Source of the DNA: Opisthorchis felineus | Lineage: Eukaryota > Platyhelminthes > Trematoda > Opisthorchiida > Opisthorchiidae | Assembly (NCBI GenBank): GCA_004794785.1 | Contig: SJOL01006475.1 | Coordinates: 584,822-648,821, forward strand | Direction: 5' to 3' | DNA length: 64,000 nt | Part shown: positions 37,890 through 49,121 of the stretch, one piece after another | How positions within the stretch are numbered: position 1 is the first letter of the stretch | How the letters are laid out: each line of letters opens with the position of its first letter | Notes under the pieces: model-generated | Database searches by the model: none | What the model was told of the DNA's origin: nothing | The model's input: only the letters and a program-made list of their open reading frames with translations | Program-made: the position numbers and the translations under genes

Positions 37890-40800
37890 GGAGTTCACCG
37901 CTGATTTATGGCATATAGGTGTTGTGTAACAATGACCGAAATCCACGCATCATAGGCTGGTCTTTTTGAAAATAACCTTAAGTCTCCTGTTTTGGATGGT
38001 TGCGTTATCCATGTAAAGTTCTCACGTCAGGGAGGGGCCAGCTGATGAGACCAATCAAATGCAGTTGCACACCGGCCAATGCTCTAGTACCTGGCCCAAT
38101 CACGCGAAAAGAATCATGTAGATGGCCTTGAACTAAGCACCATGAGCTACACCAATTTATTTAGCAACTGTAGATGGAACTTAACCTGCTAGGGTGCGCA
38201 GTGGGTGCTGATTTTGTCGGTATCTTATCACTTTTTTATAAATGTGCTTGCATAGTTGTCCAATTAACTGATTAACTGCGCCGAAAATTGTTCGATTTAG
38301 CTGATGCTTCATCTGGCTGATCTGTAAAATCTGTCATAGGAAACGCTTCACGGAGCGCTTGATGAAATGTCCAAACAATGAAACTGATTATTTTGTCTTT
38401 ACCTGTCACAATTTTATCCAGAGCCTAGTCTATATTTTTCAGTTGCAGAATGGTCTTCCACGAGTGAACTGGCTTCATCTGGTCATTCCTGAGAGATGAT
38501 CATTTGTTTCACAAAATAAGTTTGACACTTTGAGTGAGCCTCGTCTTTTAGTTGGACAGCTGGTAACACTGCTGTTAATTCTTTGTAGCAAGAGGAGTAG
38601 TCGGATAATTGTGCAGTTCCAGCAAATGATTGCTCATGATTTTTTTCGGGAGAACTTTTTACTGGTTACTTTTTACTGTGGTTACATGTTTTGCACATGA
38701 TCCATCATTCTGACGGAAAAAATGAGTCATTGCTGGATCATTGTAAAGACTCATAAAGATATGAGCACCCAAAATAGAAAAAAGTACCTAATAATTCCTG
38801 AAACCTATTTAATCTTTGAAAAGAAATGAGTCAAGTGGAACAAGATGGATGATAGCAGCAAATTAAAGCACCAGCGCTTCAAACATGTTACCATAAGGCG
38901 AAAAATTCCCGCTTTCTAGACCACAAAACTTCGGTGTATCCTGTGTATAAAGCTGTTTCTTTGAATAAGAGCTGTTTCTTTGAATAAGAGCTGTTCTTTT
39001 TTGCTTATTTCAGCTAACCTATTTCTTTTTGTCTACTCATTATTCTTCATGGCTCCGGGAAGCCCTGTCAGTGACTTACCGTAGAGTTGATATACGTGTG
39101 GAACGCAGTACAGTTGGTGTCTATATAACTTAGAGAATATAAAGATAAAAGTGTGCTTTCGAGTTTTCACTTTCATACGTATAAGGTTTGAAGATATTGA
39201 CCTTAACCATATTTCTACCCTTATACCTTTTGACTCGGAAATGTCCTCAAGTTCTGTTTATTGCTGTGTCAAATAAAAACCTAGCAAATCCAAAAGATCA
39301 AATCACAGAACTCGCCAAGCAAACCATGTATCAGCAGTTAAAGTTTGCTTTTCGGAACTAGTGTGAAGGATTTTTCAACTGAACTTCATTTAGACGTACC
39401 AATTTCTCGCTCACTAATGAATCCAAGCACAGTTCGAACGTCAAATAACATAAACAGAAAACTCCCAAGCTTATAAGATACAAAGCGTTAAAATTATTTC
39501 AGTCTTCGTTTGGTTACTTCAACCAAAACAGCTGGTTCACTGAAGGTGAATTCTTTTATGCATGGCAAGCAGTTGAAACACAATCGATTCTTCACTCTAT
39601 TGTATGGAACTCGCTGGCGCTGTACTTCGACATTCTCATCATAAATACAGATTGCCCAAATTATAATGATATGGTAGTGTTCTGTTTCGCTGTCGGTGGT
39701 TCCTTTCTAACAATCATCTCAAGCAAAATGTAGAGGAACTAGGATCAACATCCGAATAGATTTAATGGTTCGGAGACCAAATTTTATCCTTTATGTTCAG
39801 CAACCTGAGTTTGTGGACCAGTTTCTGAGCACTTACCAAAATAAATAGAACTCATTTGACATGTATTTAACCCATAGACTGCCTTATAAGATTGCAGCCA
39901 CTTTTTGTTGCTTCGGACAACTGGATTTTTTGGTAATATATTCGCATATATGAATATTTTTTTGAAGCGAGTACTTTGAAACAGCACACCGTGATATCCC
40001 GATTGATTTCTTCTGCACTGGGAGAGCAGACTTTTGTCTCATGTCAGAATTCCAAAATTTTGTCGGCCAGTGTCTCAGCTGGCAGGATATTTCGAATAAG
40101 GTTTGCTTTGTTATACGTGACAGGTTTATATTGCTCTAGGATCGCAGATTGAAAAGACAAAGTAATCAAACGCTTGTGGAGTGACTGTTTCACGAAGCAA
40201 TCGCTATCTTAGAGAGTTGGAATAGTAAGGTGACAATAACTTAAGCACCTTAGTTGTTGGAGTGCCTCAAAGTCACGCTATACTGAAGGCTAAACGTGCA
40301 TTTGGGATCTCCAAATCAAAAGCCTTTTGTTACACTGCTATGTTATCTAATCTATGCGAGCTTTTTCTATTTTTACAACGAAACCGCCTGGGCTTTCTAA
40401 TGTCACTGCCTAAACGTGTATTCTCTTTCACATTCATATCGAATCCCAACAGTAATCCAGTGTTGTATGACACAAACATAGATCGCTTGAACTGCTAAGC
40501 TAGATAGAGCTGCAGTTCTGGTGCTAATCTAGTGTTTGATTAGAGTTAAAGATCACGTTTACTGATAAAATAGGCACAGCAAGTCAGAGCGATCTAGTGC
40601 AAAATGCTTCATTTCGAATGGCGAATTTCTGGGTTGTTAGCTTATGAAATGTCATACGTGCTTAGATTTGCCTGTTTTGTACACATCATTTCTGTAAGCA
40701 TAAATACTTTGCAAATTGGTGCCACAAAATTACCACAAGCGTTGTGACGGAAGCTTCTTGCAGATGGGCGAATGGAGAGTTCGATATCAGTAGCTAAATA

Positions 40801-42375
40801 AAGATTGTCATACGAGTTGAACCTTCAATGGAGATTTACGCATGTCCTAAAACGACCACGTTTGATGCATCTGTGGATGACCATTACAAAAAAATTGGCA
40901 AATAATTAGTCGACTCAGCTGTATAACAGAAATACCCATCCAAGTTTTCCGAAACTAATGGGGTGGTTTACGAATTGTGTACGAATTTTGACAGAAGGCG
41001 CAACGAAGCATGAAATGTCGGAACAGACACTCCATCGAGACAGCTTCAAATTACAGTATCGGAAATGGGTCGGTCGCCATGCATGAATAAATTAGTCGCA
41101 AGCAAATAATTGAAACCGAATAGAATACATATTCAAGATATTATAACATTTGTCTGAGTGGTGAGAATGTGCCACTGACAAGTATCACTAGTAGACAGGT
41201 GCTCACCATGTGCATGGATATACTGGAAAGTGCACTGCTGGATTGTATTGTGCAAGGCTTGTCCAGTTTTGATTCAATTTATCAGGAAGTGAGATTGAAT
41301 TTGCGAGCATTTGTTCTTCCAAATCACCGCATTGCAAACCATGTTTCAGTCATCATCCGGATGGCTGCTTAAGTTCAATGCAAATACCTGTGGATGTAGC
41401 CTTCTTGGTGAGCAGTGTTGAAGGTCAAGCGAGTCACTGGGTTCATTAGACGACAGGAACGTGCAATAACCGAAGAAATATAATAGTCATGCCTAAATGC
41501 CAAAAATATATGACACTTTGTTTATAGGGTGCACATAAAACTTACTAAACACTGAACCTCATGAAATGGTACTGAAAGCGTCAGAAGTATATTTTGCTGT
41601 GGGATTTTACTGACAGTCCAGCGTGAAGCAGAACGTCTGTCTCTTCTGAAAAAGAAACAATAAATTTAAACTCTCCTCTTTATTAAGCCGGAAAGCGCGT
41701 ATGGCGGTACATTTACAGACGTTTTCTTGGGCAGCGATAGCGAGAAAACTATAGGAAGCACCTTATAAATGAATACCCAGTTGGAATTATGGACTTTATG
41801 TTTATTCTTAAGACGTTTCTTTACTAAACAATAACAATGCAGCTTAGCTCGGTGCCGAAGCTTATTAGCCACACAGATATTTTCCCTTGTAGAAGGTTTG
41901 GACGACCGCATAGCCACTGAACCAGTGTTTAAGATGGCTTGGTGATGGCTTGCATCTTAACTTACATCTTAATCCATATTCCTAGACTGTGCAGAAGAAT
42001 ATGAAGTAGATAATTCTAGCCCCGAATGTCACTCAAGCTTAGTCTAACGCATTCTGTGAGACTAGATTTCGGGTGCAGGCAGATTTTCCAAGATCTGTTC
42101 TGCCGGCATAGTGAGCTAGAACTTCGGTTGAAAACCTGAATAGTGAAAGAAAATGTCCTTCCCAAAAGGGACATCCTATAGGCACAATTCTGTTATTTTG
42201 CACGCAAACGTACATCACAGACCTTCATGTTTCGCATAACAGATCTTCCCCGTTTCGTCATAAATAAGCTCATCATATAATTCACACCCTAAACGTTTGG
42301 AATTTCCTCGAACTAAAAAGGTTTCTCTCACGAATCGGGAATATCTTCCAGAGCTGGTGATATTGCACTTTTCAG
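37890..42375. other. stretch with no assignable gene
   Basis: No gene is recognised. It contains a 19-bp tandem duplication at 38951-38997, listed separately. The ORFs at 39784-39987 (-), 40262-40498 (+), 41169-41372 (+) and 41666-41917 (-) lack domains. Confidence 0.35.
38951..38997. repeat. 19-bp tandem repeat, about 2.4 copies
   Basis: AGCTGTTTCTTTGAATAAG occurs twice in perfect tandem (38951-38969 and 38970-38988), followed by a partial third unit that drifts into a T-rich run. It looks like a recent local slippage duplication. Confidence 0.85.
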
Positions 42376-42437
42376 ATCCTGAAGCAGGGAGTTATAATGC
42401 GTTGTCAGCTACGACGGCTGAAGTCCTAGTCTCTGAG
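42376..42437 (+). CDS. candidate 62-nt internal exon, unknown protein
   Basis: TTGCACTTTTCAG (ending at 42375) and GAG|GTAAGT (donor at 42438) are both close to consensus splice sites. The 62 bases between are open in a frame reading DPEAGSYNALSATTAEVLVSE, which has the small and acidic residue mix of real protein. The same frame stays open upstream to 42297, where an alternative acceptor (ATATCTTCCAG, ending near 42351) exists. No family is recognised, and neighbouring exons were not found. Confidence 0.3.
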
Positions 42438-42599
42438 GTAAGTGGGTTCAGTTACGTGGCATGTGATGTCAGCTACTCTTTGAACAATGAGGAACAGATG
42501 GTGTACTAACCGGTCATGTGGGACATTCACATGAATTGTCACTGCAAGTCCCTGATTTGTGATATTGGACTATCACACGTAGAGATATAAACCGTGTTA

Positions 42600-43411
42600 A
42601 GTCATCGTTCCCTTCTTTCTCAGAGTTTCTCCATCCCTCAGTGCATGTTTCGTGTTTCGGACTGTAACATTTACTCTTTCCATCACTTTTCATGCACATC
42701 CTGTATTTTTCCTTAAAGAACCTTACGCCTTATCATTCATTGTTCTACGGTTCCACACTTACTACTATTCACCCATAACTCAGCGATACTGCACCAGCGG
42801 TCACAGCTTTGAACACAGCTCAATACGCCCAAATGCCTCTATGTAAGCACTTCTAAAACCACCTCTAAAAAAATTTCTATTACAAAATTGCAACCTTCCC
42901 AGGCATCCCCACTTCTTTTCATGGATCTCAATTACTCTCGGCTCTTTCACGTCGTCCTAGGTGTAAAGCGGGGTTCTTTTTCCTGCTGGTTAGTAATCTG
43001 TACTATTCGACCCAAACTTATACTGCTTGTTGCCAAACTTTCTGTGAGCAATAACCCATAGATGTCTTTCACCTTCAGTATGTTTCCTGCATTCTATTCG
43101 TTTACCTCATTCATTTAACTGCAATTAGTCCGCCTTTTGTATGAACTACTCCCAGCGGGCAATAGTCTCCCACTGTAATAAAGAACTTCTTGTCTTTCAC
43201 CATACCAACATGAACTCCACATGAACTCTCTGTATTCTCCTAGGGTTCTAAGGTTTTACACTCTTCAACTCTTCAGATATCCAATCAATTGGCATCTCCG
43301 CAATCGAACATGACTTTTGTAATCCTCTGTATACTTTTACCCATTTATTGCCTTTACATAGGTCTTCATCGCTTTTTAAAGCAGTGCTGTGTAAAAAAAT
43401 AAAATAAAATT
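42600..43411 (+). repeat. pyrimidine-skewed stretch ending in an A-rich tail
   Basis: For roughly 800 bases the plus strand is markedly rich in C and T (runs such as TTCCCTTCTTTCTC and CCTTCCCAGGCATCCCC), unlike its neighbours. It ends at GTAAAAAAATAAAATAAAAT (43391-43410), which contains polyadenylation-like AATAAAA. A strand-specific composition with a 3' A-rich tail is what a reverse-transcribed RNA leaves behind, such as a LINE 3' untranslated region or a processed transcript. No coding motif and no second copy in the window were seen, so the identity is open. Confidence 0.3.
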
Positions 43412-45149
43412 TTCAAACCCAAGGTAACTGCTGCGTTACTTGACACTCCGCTCCATAACTAAATCCAACCGATTAAATGCGTGAAATATTTGGCCAGACC
43501 ACATCGATTCAAATGTTCCTTCAGCAGTTTTGTGAGGAACTAGTAGTATACAGACAATAATATGGTGTGTACGAAATATGGTGTAGGCATAAACTAATAG
43601 TGTACTGAATTGTGAGCTCGTACAAAGACCGCTCAGCTTGATATTTTATCAAAACCAAAAGGAGGACCATTGTTACTCTCCATGTGTGCATGCTTACTCG
43701 GCACAGGAAACAATTCCAGGTAAAGAATTCGTGTGGACGCAAAATAACCTCACTAACATGCGCGACCAGGTGATTTGGCCGAATTTTGACCGCATTCCGA
43801 GACGAAACAGCATTCGCAATAGTTGGGGCCGTGTGACAGTGACCAAATTTTATTAGGCCGTGGTCACTAAGGCGGGCGAAAATAATCAATTGGAGAAACA
43901 ATCTGCGACTCAGAAAACGTTTTGGCTTATCCTTGAGGACCTGACCAGATCTACGTTGAAAAAATCATTGGAGTATACTTGCATCGAAACACCTTCCAAG
44001 TGCTCGCAACGCCACCTATTCCGATTGCCCAATCACTCAATTTAGAGCTGCCCTTCAGCTGAACGTACAATCCGATGAGCTTTTTAATTATCACAGGAAG
44101 ATTGCCCACTGTTGCTAATTCTTTCGGTTGAAGCGGCTTTTTCCGGAAACTAGTCTAGAAAGATCATTTTCTACAATCTTCAGACAGTTAACTATCTTTC
44201 AGTGGGTTGGCATAAATTTTGAGCAACAGGCGGTAGTCTGAGTTAGCTGTAGTGGAAGTTCTAAAATCCTCTTAGGATTTACTTTTTTATCGCGATGTAG
44301 GGTGGACTAATATTTGTTGAACTCGCGTGCAATAAACGTGAGCTCTCATGCTATTTGCAATTTTTTAGCAATTAATTCTAATTTTCATTTTGTTAGGCCT
44401 TAGACTACTACAGTTACTATCAGAACGACCATACAGATAGCTTAACAATTATTCATCTGTCGTCAGAAAATTGTTGCTTAGAGTCACTTGCAGATTTTCA
44501 CGTTGGAATTAAGAGTAATAACGTTTTTGTTTTGTGAGTATTCATGTACGTGTATATATATATATATATATATATATGGCACATATATAACCTACACTTA
44601 TTCTGCGCCCATGGTCAATCATCTAAATTTGTTAGCAATAAATCTAACGTTCTTCTCATATATTTCTGGTTTTTTAGGCGTCCTAACAATTTAAGGTAGG
44701 TCGCTTTATGGATTGTTTTTTATTAAATAGATGTGATGCTGTAACACGTTGTAATTGTTGTTCCCGATCGGATAGATATTAACATGCTCTCAGAAATTGC
44801 TTGCGGCTATAAACTAACTACAAAATAACAAAATAATCAAATTGTCACAAATATTAATAATGCTAAATTTGCTAAGACGTCTGGCAGGGTATAAATTGGG
44901 CTCTGTCTAACAAACCAATAAATTTCATTTATTGCTTTTGTCTTTACGAAGCTGCATACCACTCCACTTGGTCGAAACCTTTAAAACCTGTGGTAGGTTT
45001 ACTTTTGAGCGGTTCGGATGTCATAATGTTTAATACCCGTCTAGAGAATCAACAACCCGAATGCATCTAAGATTGGCGCAGCTGTTCTGACATTTAAGGT
45101 TTGTTAAAGGCACCAAACTCTCAAGAATTTCATGTGACTTAAGCCCATC
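43412..45149. other. unassigned sequence
   Basis: I see no gene. Overlapping antisense ORFs at 43521-43901 (-) and 43638-43856 (+) have no domain. The (TA)n microsatellite at 44553 lies in this stretch. Confidence 0.35.
44553..44577. repeat. (TA)n microsatellite
   Basis: About twelve uninterrupted TA units, flanked by TGTG and by GGCACATATATA. Confidence 0.95.
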
Positions 45150-45341
45150 ATCATCACTATCAGCTGTAAGAACCGTGTACCTGTCATACAGTGGTTGTAA
45201 CTGTCACTTCATTGTCATCGTAATTGAAAGCATAACATCAGTGTTCAACACCGATGCTTCACTGCCTTACAACCATCAGTTTTTGAAAAACTTATTGTGG
45301 AGAAAAGAATATGGATGGAAGAGGAAGGGACTTATTGCTAG

Positions 45342-48300
45342 CTAACTACAATTATTCCGAAGTGACCACACCTCTGGACACTCAGGCAAGCTGGATAGAA
45401 ACTGACAACAAGAACGCAAGTGACATCGATTAGCAACCATATCTTGCAACGTCTCCAATCAGGCGCAGTGGGGATCACGCGGACCTCATCCTGGTAGACG
45501 AGTAGCACCGACATCACCCAAACGTTTAGTAACCTCTTTCATACCCCTCTTCCAGTTCAAGAGTTGGCTACCTCTCTGCATCCGGCACTCTGAATTGAGC
45601 ATGGAAAACAGCACTCTCTTCTGCAAGCGGTCGTTCGGCATGCGCAGCATATGTCCCAACCAACGCAGCTTCTGGTGCTGGACACATTCTTCAATGGAAG
45701 TACCCGTTGTACCAACGAACACTCGCTTTCTAAATGCCTCGTTAAGGATTCGCCGCCACCAACCCACACGAGCCATAGTTCTGAGACAACGATTGTCGAA
45801 CACCTGAAAACGTCCCAGTTCCGCTGCTCAAACAGGCCAAGTCTCACAGCCATACAACAAAATAGCCCGTACTCTAGCTTGATACACACGTCCCTTGAGA
45901 TTCAAGGATACACCACTGTGACGCCATAGATGTCTCAATTTAGCAAACGCAACCCGAGAATTGCAGATCCGTGCATTGACCTCATCTGTCACACTACAGT
46001 CAGAACTAATACAACTTCCCAGATACGTAAAACGCTCCACAACTTTGAGTGCTTCTCCCTGGATTGTAAGTGGCTTATCTAGTAACTGCATGTCCCGAAG
46101 CATGACCATACACTTTGTCGGTGCAAAGTGCATACCAAAGGACGGGGTTACTTTGGTCAGTTCATCCAAATACACATGAGCCTTCTCCTCTTCGAAGAAG
46201 AGAATGATGTCTTCTGCATACTGTAGATCGACAAAATTTCGTCACAGGCTATTTCAAAGCCGGGGTTTTTGAGACCTTCCAGCGTTCGTTTCATGATTTC
46301 GTCAATCGGGATATTAAATAGGAATGGAGGGAATAAGCATCCCTGAAGGACACCCCTTTGTGTGTGGAAGCTATTGTAGATCTCGCAGTATAATCTCACA
46401 CGTCCAGAAGTCTGAGAATACAAAGAGCTTATTATGTTCACGAACTTCCGTGGTATTTCTTGGTGGCCAAGCGTGTCAAAAAGAACAGATCGGTCAACCG
46501 AGTCGAATGTACCTTGGAAATCCAGGAACACTAGAATTGTGGGTCGCTTATACGTATGGCATTGTTTTAGCACCTGACGGAGTGTGAAGGTTTGGTCAAC
46601 GCAACCCCTACCAGACCGAAATCCCACTTACTGCTCTTGATTCAGTGTTTCACGAGCCACCGCAAGGTGACGAAGCACCAGGGACGCCAACAGTCTCGTT
46701 ACGGCCAAGGTCAAGCTGACCACCCTGTGGTTACCACACTCATTACGAGTCCCTTTTTTGAAATCGGGCACTATCACAGACTCTCCTCTGTAGTCTGGGA
46801 CAGATTCCTTTTCCCAAATGCAAGCAAACAGATCAGACAAGCGCCGGCTGAGGACTTCACTCCCATTTTGAACAATGCGAGTGGAAGATCATCCGCACCA
46901 GAAACACGGTGGCGCTTGAGAGAACATATTCAGTCGCAAACCTCCGAGGCCGGAGATGGTTTACCGTTCACCGTCCAGGGTTCTACGTCAACTGTGGGCT
47001 CGAGAGGAGTGGCCGCTGGTGACCACAACAACTCCTGCTCGAATTATTTGGCCCACCAGTCGAGGAGTGCTTTATGCAAAATGGCCACTCCTTTCCGATC
47101 CTTGATGGTTCCGCTCCCAGGTGGTTTCCGTGGACAGGTCGCACGGATCAACTGAAATAATCTTCGGGCATTACCGGCTTACTGGGCATGTTCCGTTTCC
47201 TTGGCTTTCGGTGTCCACCACATTTCACGGTCGCCTTGCACGCTCACTTTCACTTGACGTCTGATAATTCGTCGCATCAAGTTATGTTCCGAGACGGCTG
47301 AGATATTTCTCTGAGATTTAAGGAGTTCCACCGTTGAGCGTGATATCCAGTGCTTGAGTGATCCTGGTGGTGTCATGCCACAGGCAAAATTCCCAGCACT
47401 ATGCAAAGAGGTGACAATCTCGTCCCAGTATAGTTTACATCCTATTATGGAACATTTGGAAGAGACTCTAGAAGACGACTCTTGTAAGCTCGTTTAACAT
47501 CCCGATCTGCCAGTCTCTCATTTGCCAAGCGATTTGTCCGCATCTTGCGCGGTTCTGTAAAAAGTAGGGAGAAGCGACTCCGGACGAGTGCGTGTGTTTG
47601 AAAATGCCGGGCAGTAAGTTATTGATCCTCGCCATCGGTAACCGATGGAAATGTGATCGGTTTGAGTTTGTGGCCGGCATGCTGTTGGAGGACACCATGT
47701 GGCCAGACGACTTCGGCTATCTCGGAAGTTAGTGCTGCATAAAAACAGCCTGCGACCCGCACAGCAATCGTTCACCATTGTCCGTACGTACAGAGTCCAA
47801 TCCATGTCGACCTCCTAATTGAGTCTGAGATGCGCTAGACCTGTACACTTGTGTATTCGGAACTCCAGTAACCACAAAGTTATCTGAGCTTTTAGATGAG
47901 CGTCGTAAAAGCCGTATTTAACGGCGTCGGATCTACAGGCATTTGGGGCGATAAACAGACGTTGATCAGCTCTTTTGCTTGTGAGACTCCCTCACAGATG
48001 TTGCCGGACAAACCGTACAAAGGCGACCAGCAACAGGTATCTAGTCAAGCAAGAATACCGCGGCCCGGTGTCTTAGGACGATACCAACCCCTGCACATCC
48101 CGCCGCAGCAGCCTATGCATCACCAGAGGTGCTTGGCCGGAAGCGAATGGAGACTGATGGGGCGGTTAGCTCAACCACTGTGCTTGCATCTTGAATTCTT
48201 GTTTCGGAGAAACAGCACTCATCAATGCCATGCGAGTCCAGTGTTAGAGCAAGATCAGCTTGTTGTCCTGCGTGTTTCGGAGTGCATACATTAAAATTGG

Positions 48301-48420
48301 CCAGATAGACTGGGTGTTGAGTCTTGCAGATTGATTTGGAGATACCTAAGGATGTCAGCGCCATGTGACGAGCAGACGCTGCACGCAAAACCGATGCAAG
48401 ACGAACAGATTCATCAGTCC
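45342..48420 (-). pseudogene. RTE endonuclease-reverse transcriptase (copy A), broken
   Basis: The single ORF would nick chromosomal DNA and prime reverse transcription of its own RNA. Endonuclease blocks seen: CFSETRIQD (48188-48220), RLFIA (about 47945), TDNGERLL (about 47765-47790), RLATWCPP and SIGYRWRGS (about 47630-47700). RT blocks: ESVIVPDFKKGTR (in 46628-46840), GFRSGRGCVDQ, FLDFQGTFDSVD (46493-46530, first catalytic Asp present), QGCLFPPFLFN (about 46330-46365) and YAED (46209-46220) where the family has YADD. C-terminal blocks: YLGSCISSDCSVTDEVNARI, LLYGCETWPV, LRWLGHMLRMPNDRL. In-frame stops: 46628-46630, 46930-46932, 47044-47046, 47179-47181, 48041-48043 and 48113-48115. Frameshifts near 46230, 46850 and 47460. 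Relic stop TAG at 45342-45344. Plus-strand ORFs over this region, including 187 codons at 46592-47155, are shadows. Confidence 0.85.
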
Positions 48421-48646
48421 TAGAGTGCCAAGCCTACAAGGAGAAAGTTATTAATGGGGTGGAGAGAGGGGGAAGATAAAGTATGCGAAAGAGCAAGAAG
48501 GGATTTTTCAGCAGTAGCCTGTTTTCGTTTACCCACCCTGCTGTATGCAACGAGAAAGGTGACCCGGATGATGGCACCACGCGACGGCCGATGTGGCATG
48601 AGTTTATTGTTAGATATAGGTATCATCGTTGTACGTGGGCTGAGAT

Positions 48647-48956
48647 ACTGTCAGGGCGCCCACAGCTAGACAGAAGGACGATTAGGGTCCTCAACCAATG
48701 CCTTTGGATGAAAAGCCTAACCGCAAGGCACCGGTGTTTGGCGGGAAATGCAAATGCATTACCATTTCTAAGGAACAAGTCGCCACTCGTTCCGACCCGC
48801 AACCTGGTGGACCAGGAGACTGTGTTTGCCAGACCTCTAACCATTGACAAACATGGCCTGAGAGACTGTGAGTGCCGTTGAGACACACTCAGTATAGCAC
48901 ATACCTAGTGCGCACACCGTCACAACATGGTATGGTCCAGCCTCTTCTTGACGGTA
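48647..48956 (-). repeat. 5' segment of RTE copy A (matches 1-317)
   Basis: This segment lies upstream of the endonuclease coding part and is shared with the left window edge, so it is part of the element and not flanking DNA. A block of 37 bases (48734-48770, equal to 88-124) is identical in both copies and contains ATGCAAAT, the POU/octamer site (48748-48755). A minus-strand ORF at 48623-48886 contains a stretch matching the ORF at 16-198. Many LINEs carry an internal promoter in this position; that this one does is inference. Confidence 0.7.
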
Positions 48957-49044
48957 GCTGTCACAGTTTCGCCCGCGAATGATTTAGGGAGGTGTGGTAG
49001 GTAGGTAGCTGCGTATTGCAGGCGGTAGGTGATATAATTTGGAT

Positions 49045-49073
49045 GATATATATAATATATGTATATATATATA
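49045..49073. repeat. AT-rich simple repeat at the 3' tail of RTE copy B
   Basis: GATATATATAATATATGTATATATATATAC lies just beyond the last readable codons of copy B on the minus strand. RTE elements often end in a short tandem repeat instead of poly(A), so this may be the tail itself, later expanded. Confidence 0.55.
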
Positions 49074-49121
49074 CAATTAGGGTTGTCAGTGGACTCTTAA
49101 TTGGGGACATTGGGTGGGGAG

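Larger units (their letters stand above)
45150..48956 (-). mobile_element. RTE-clade LINE, copy A, near full length but decayed
   Basis: Read on the minus strand from 48956, the element has a 5' segment (48647-48956, shared with 1-317), an unassigned 5' part (48421-48646), an apurinic-like endonuclease, a reverse transcriptase, and a C-terminal region typical of flatworm RTE proteins (RLGDVGATRLPG). A short untranslated tail follows the relic stop at 45342. I place the 3' end near the TGATGATGATGG run (plus-strand CCATCATCATCA, about 45147-45158), since RTE tails are often short tandem repeats; this end is uncertain. The order and spacing of domains match an intact RTE. The copy has accumulated at least six in-frame stops and several frameshifts. 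It lies directly 3' of copy B in the same orientation. Confidence 0.85.

Noticed and set aside
37401..37946. Two ORFs of 167 and 125 codons across the gap
   Set aside because: They exist only because N was translated as open sequence, and they start in a simple repeat.
38042..38060. CTGATGAG as a possible schistosome-type hammerhead
   Set aside because: No GAAA box follows at a workable distance.
46592..47155. 187-codon plus-strand ORF, the longest gap-free ORF in the window
   Set aside because: It lies antisense to RTE copy A, and the minus strand there reads as RT and linker blocks in family order.
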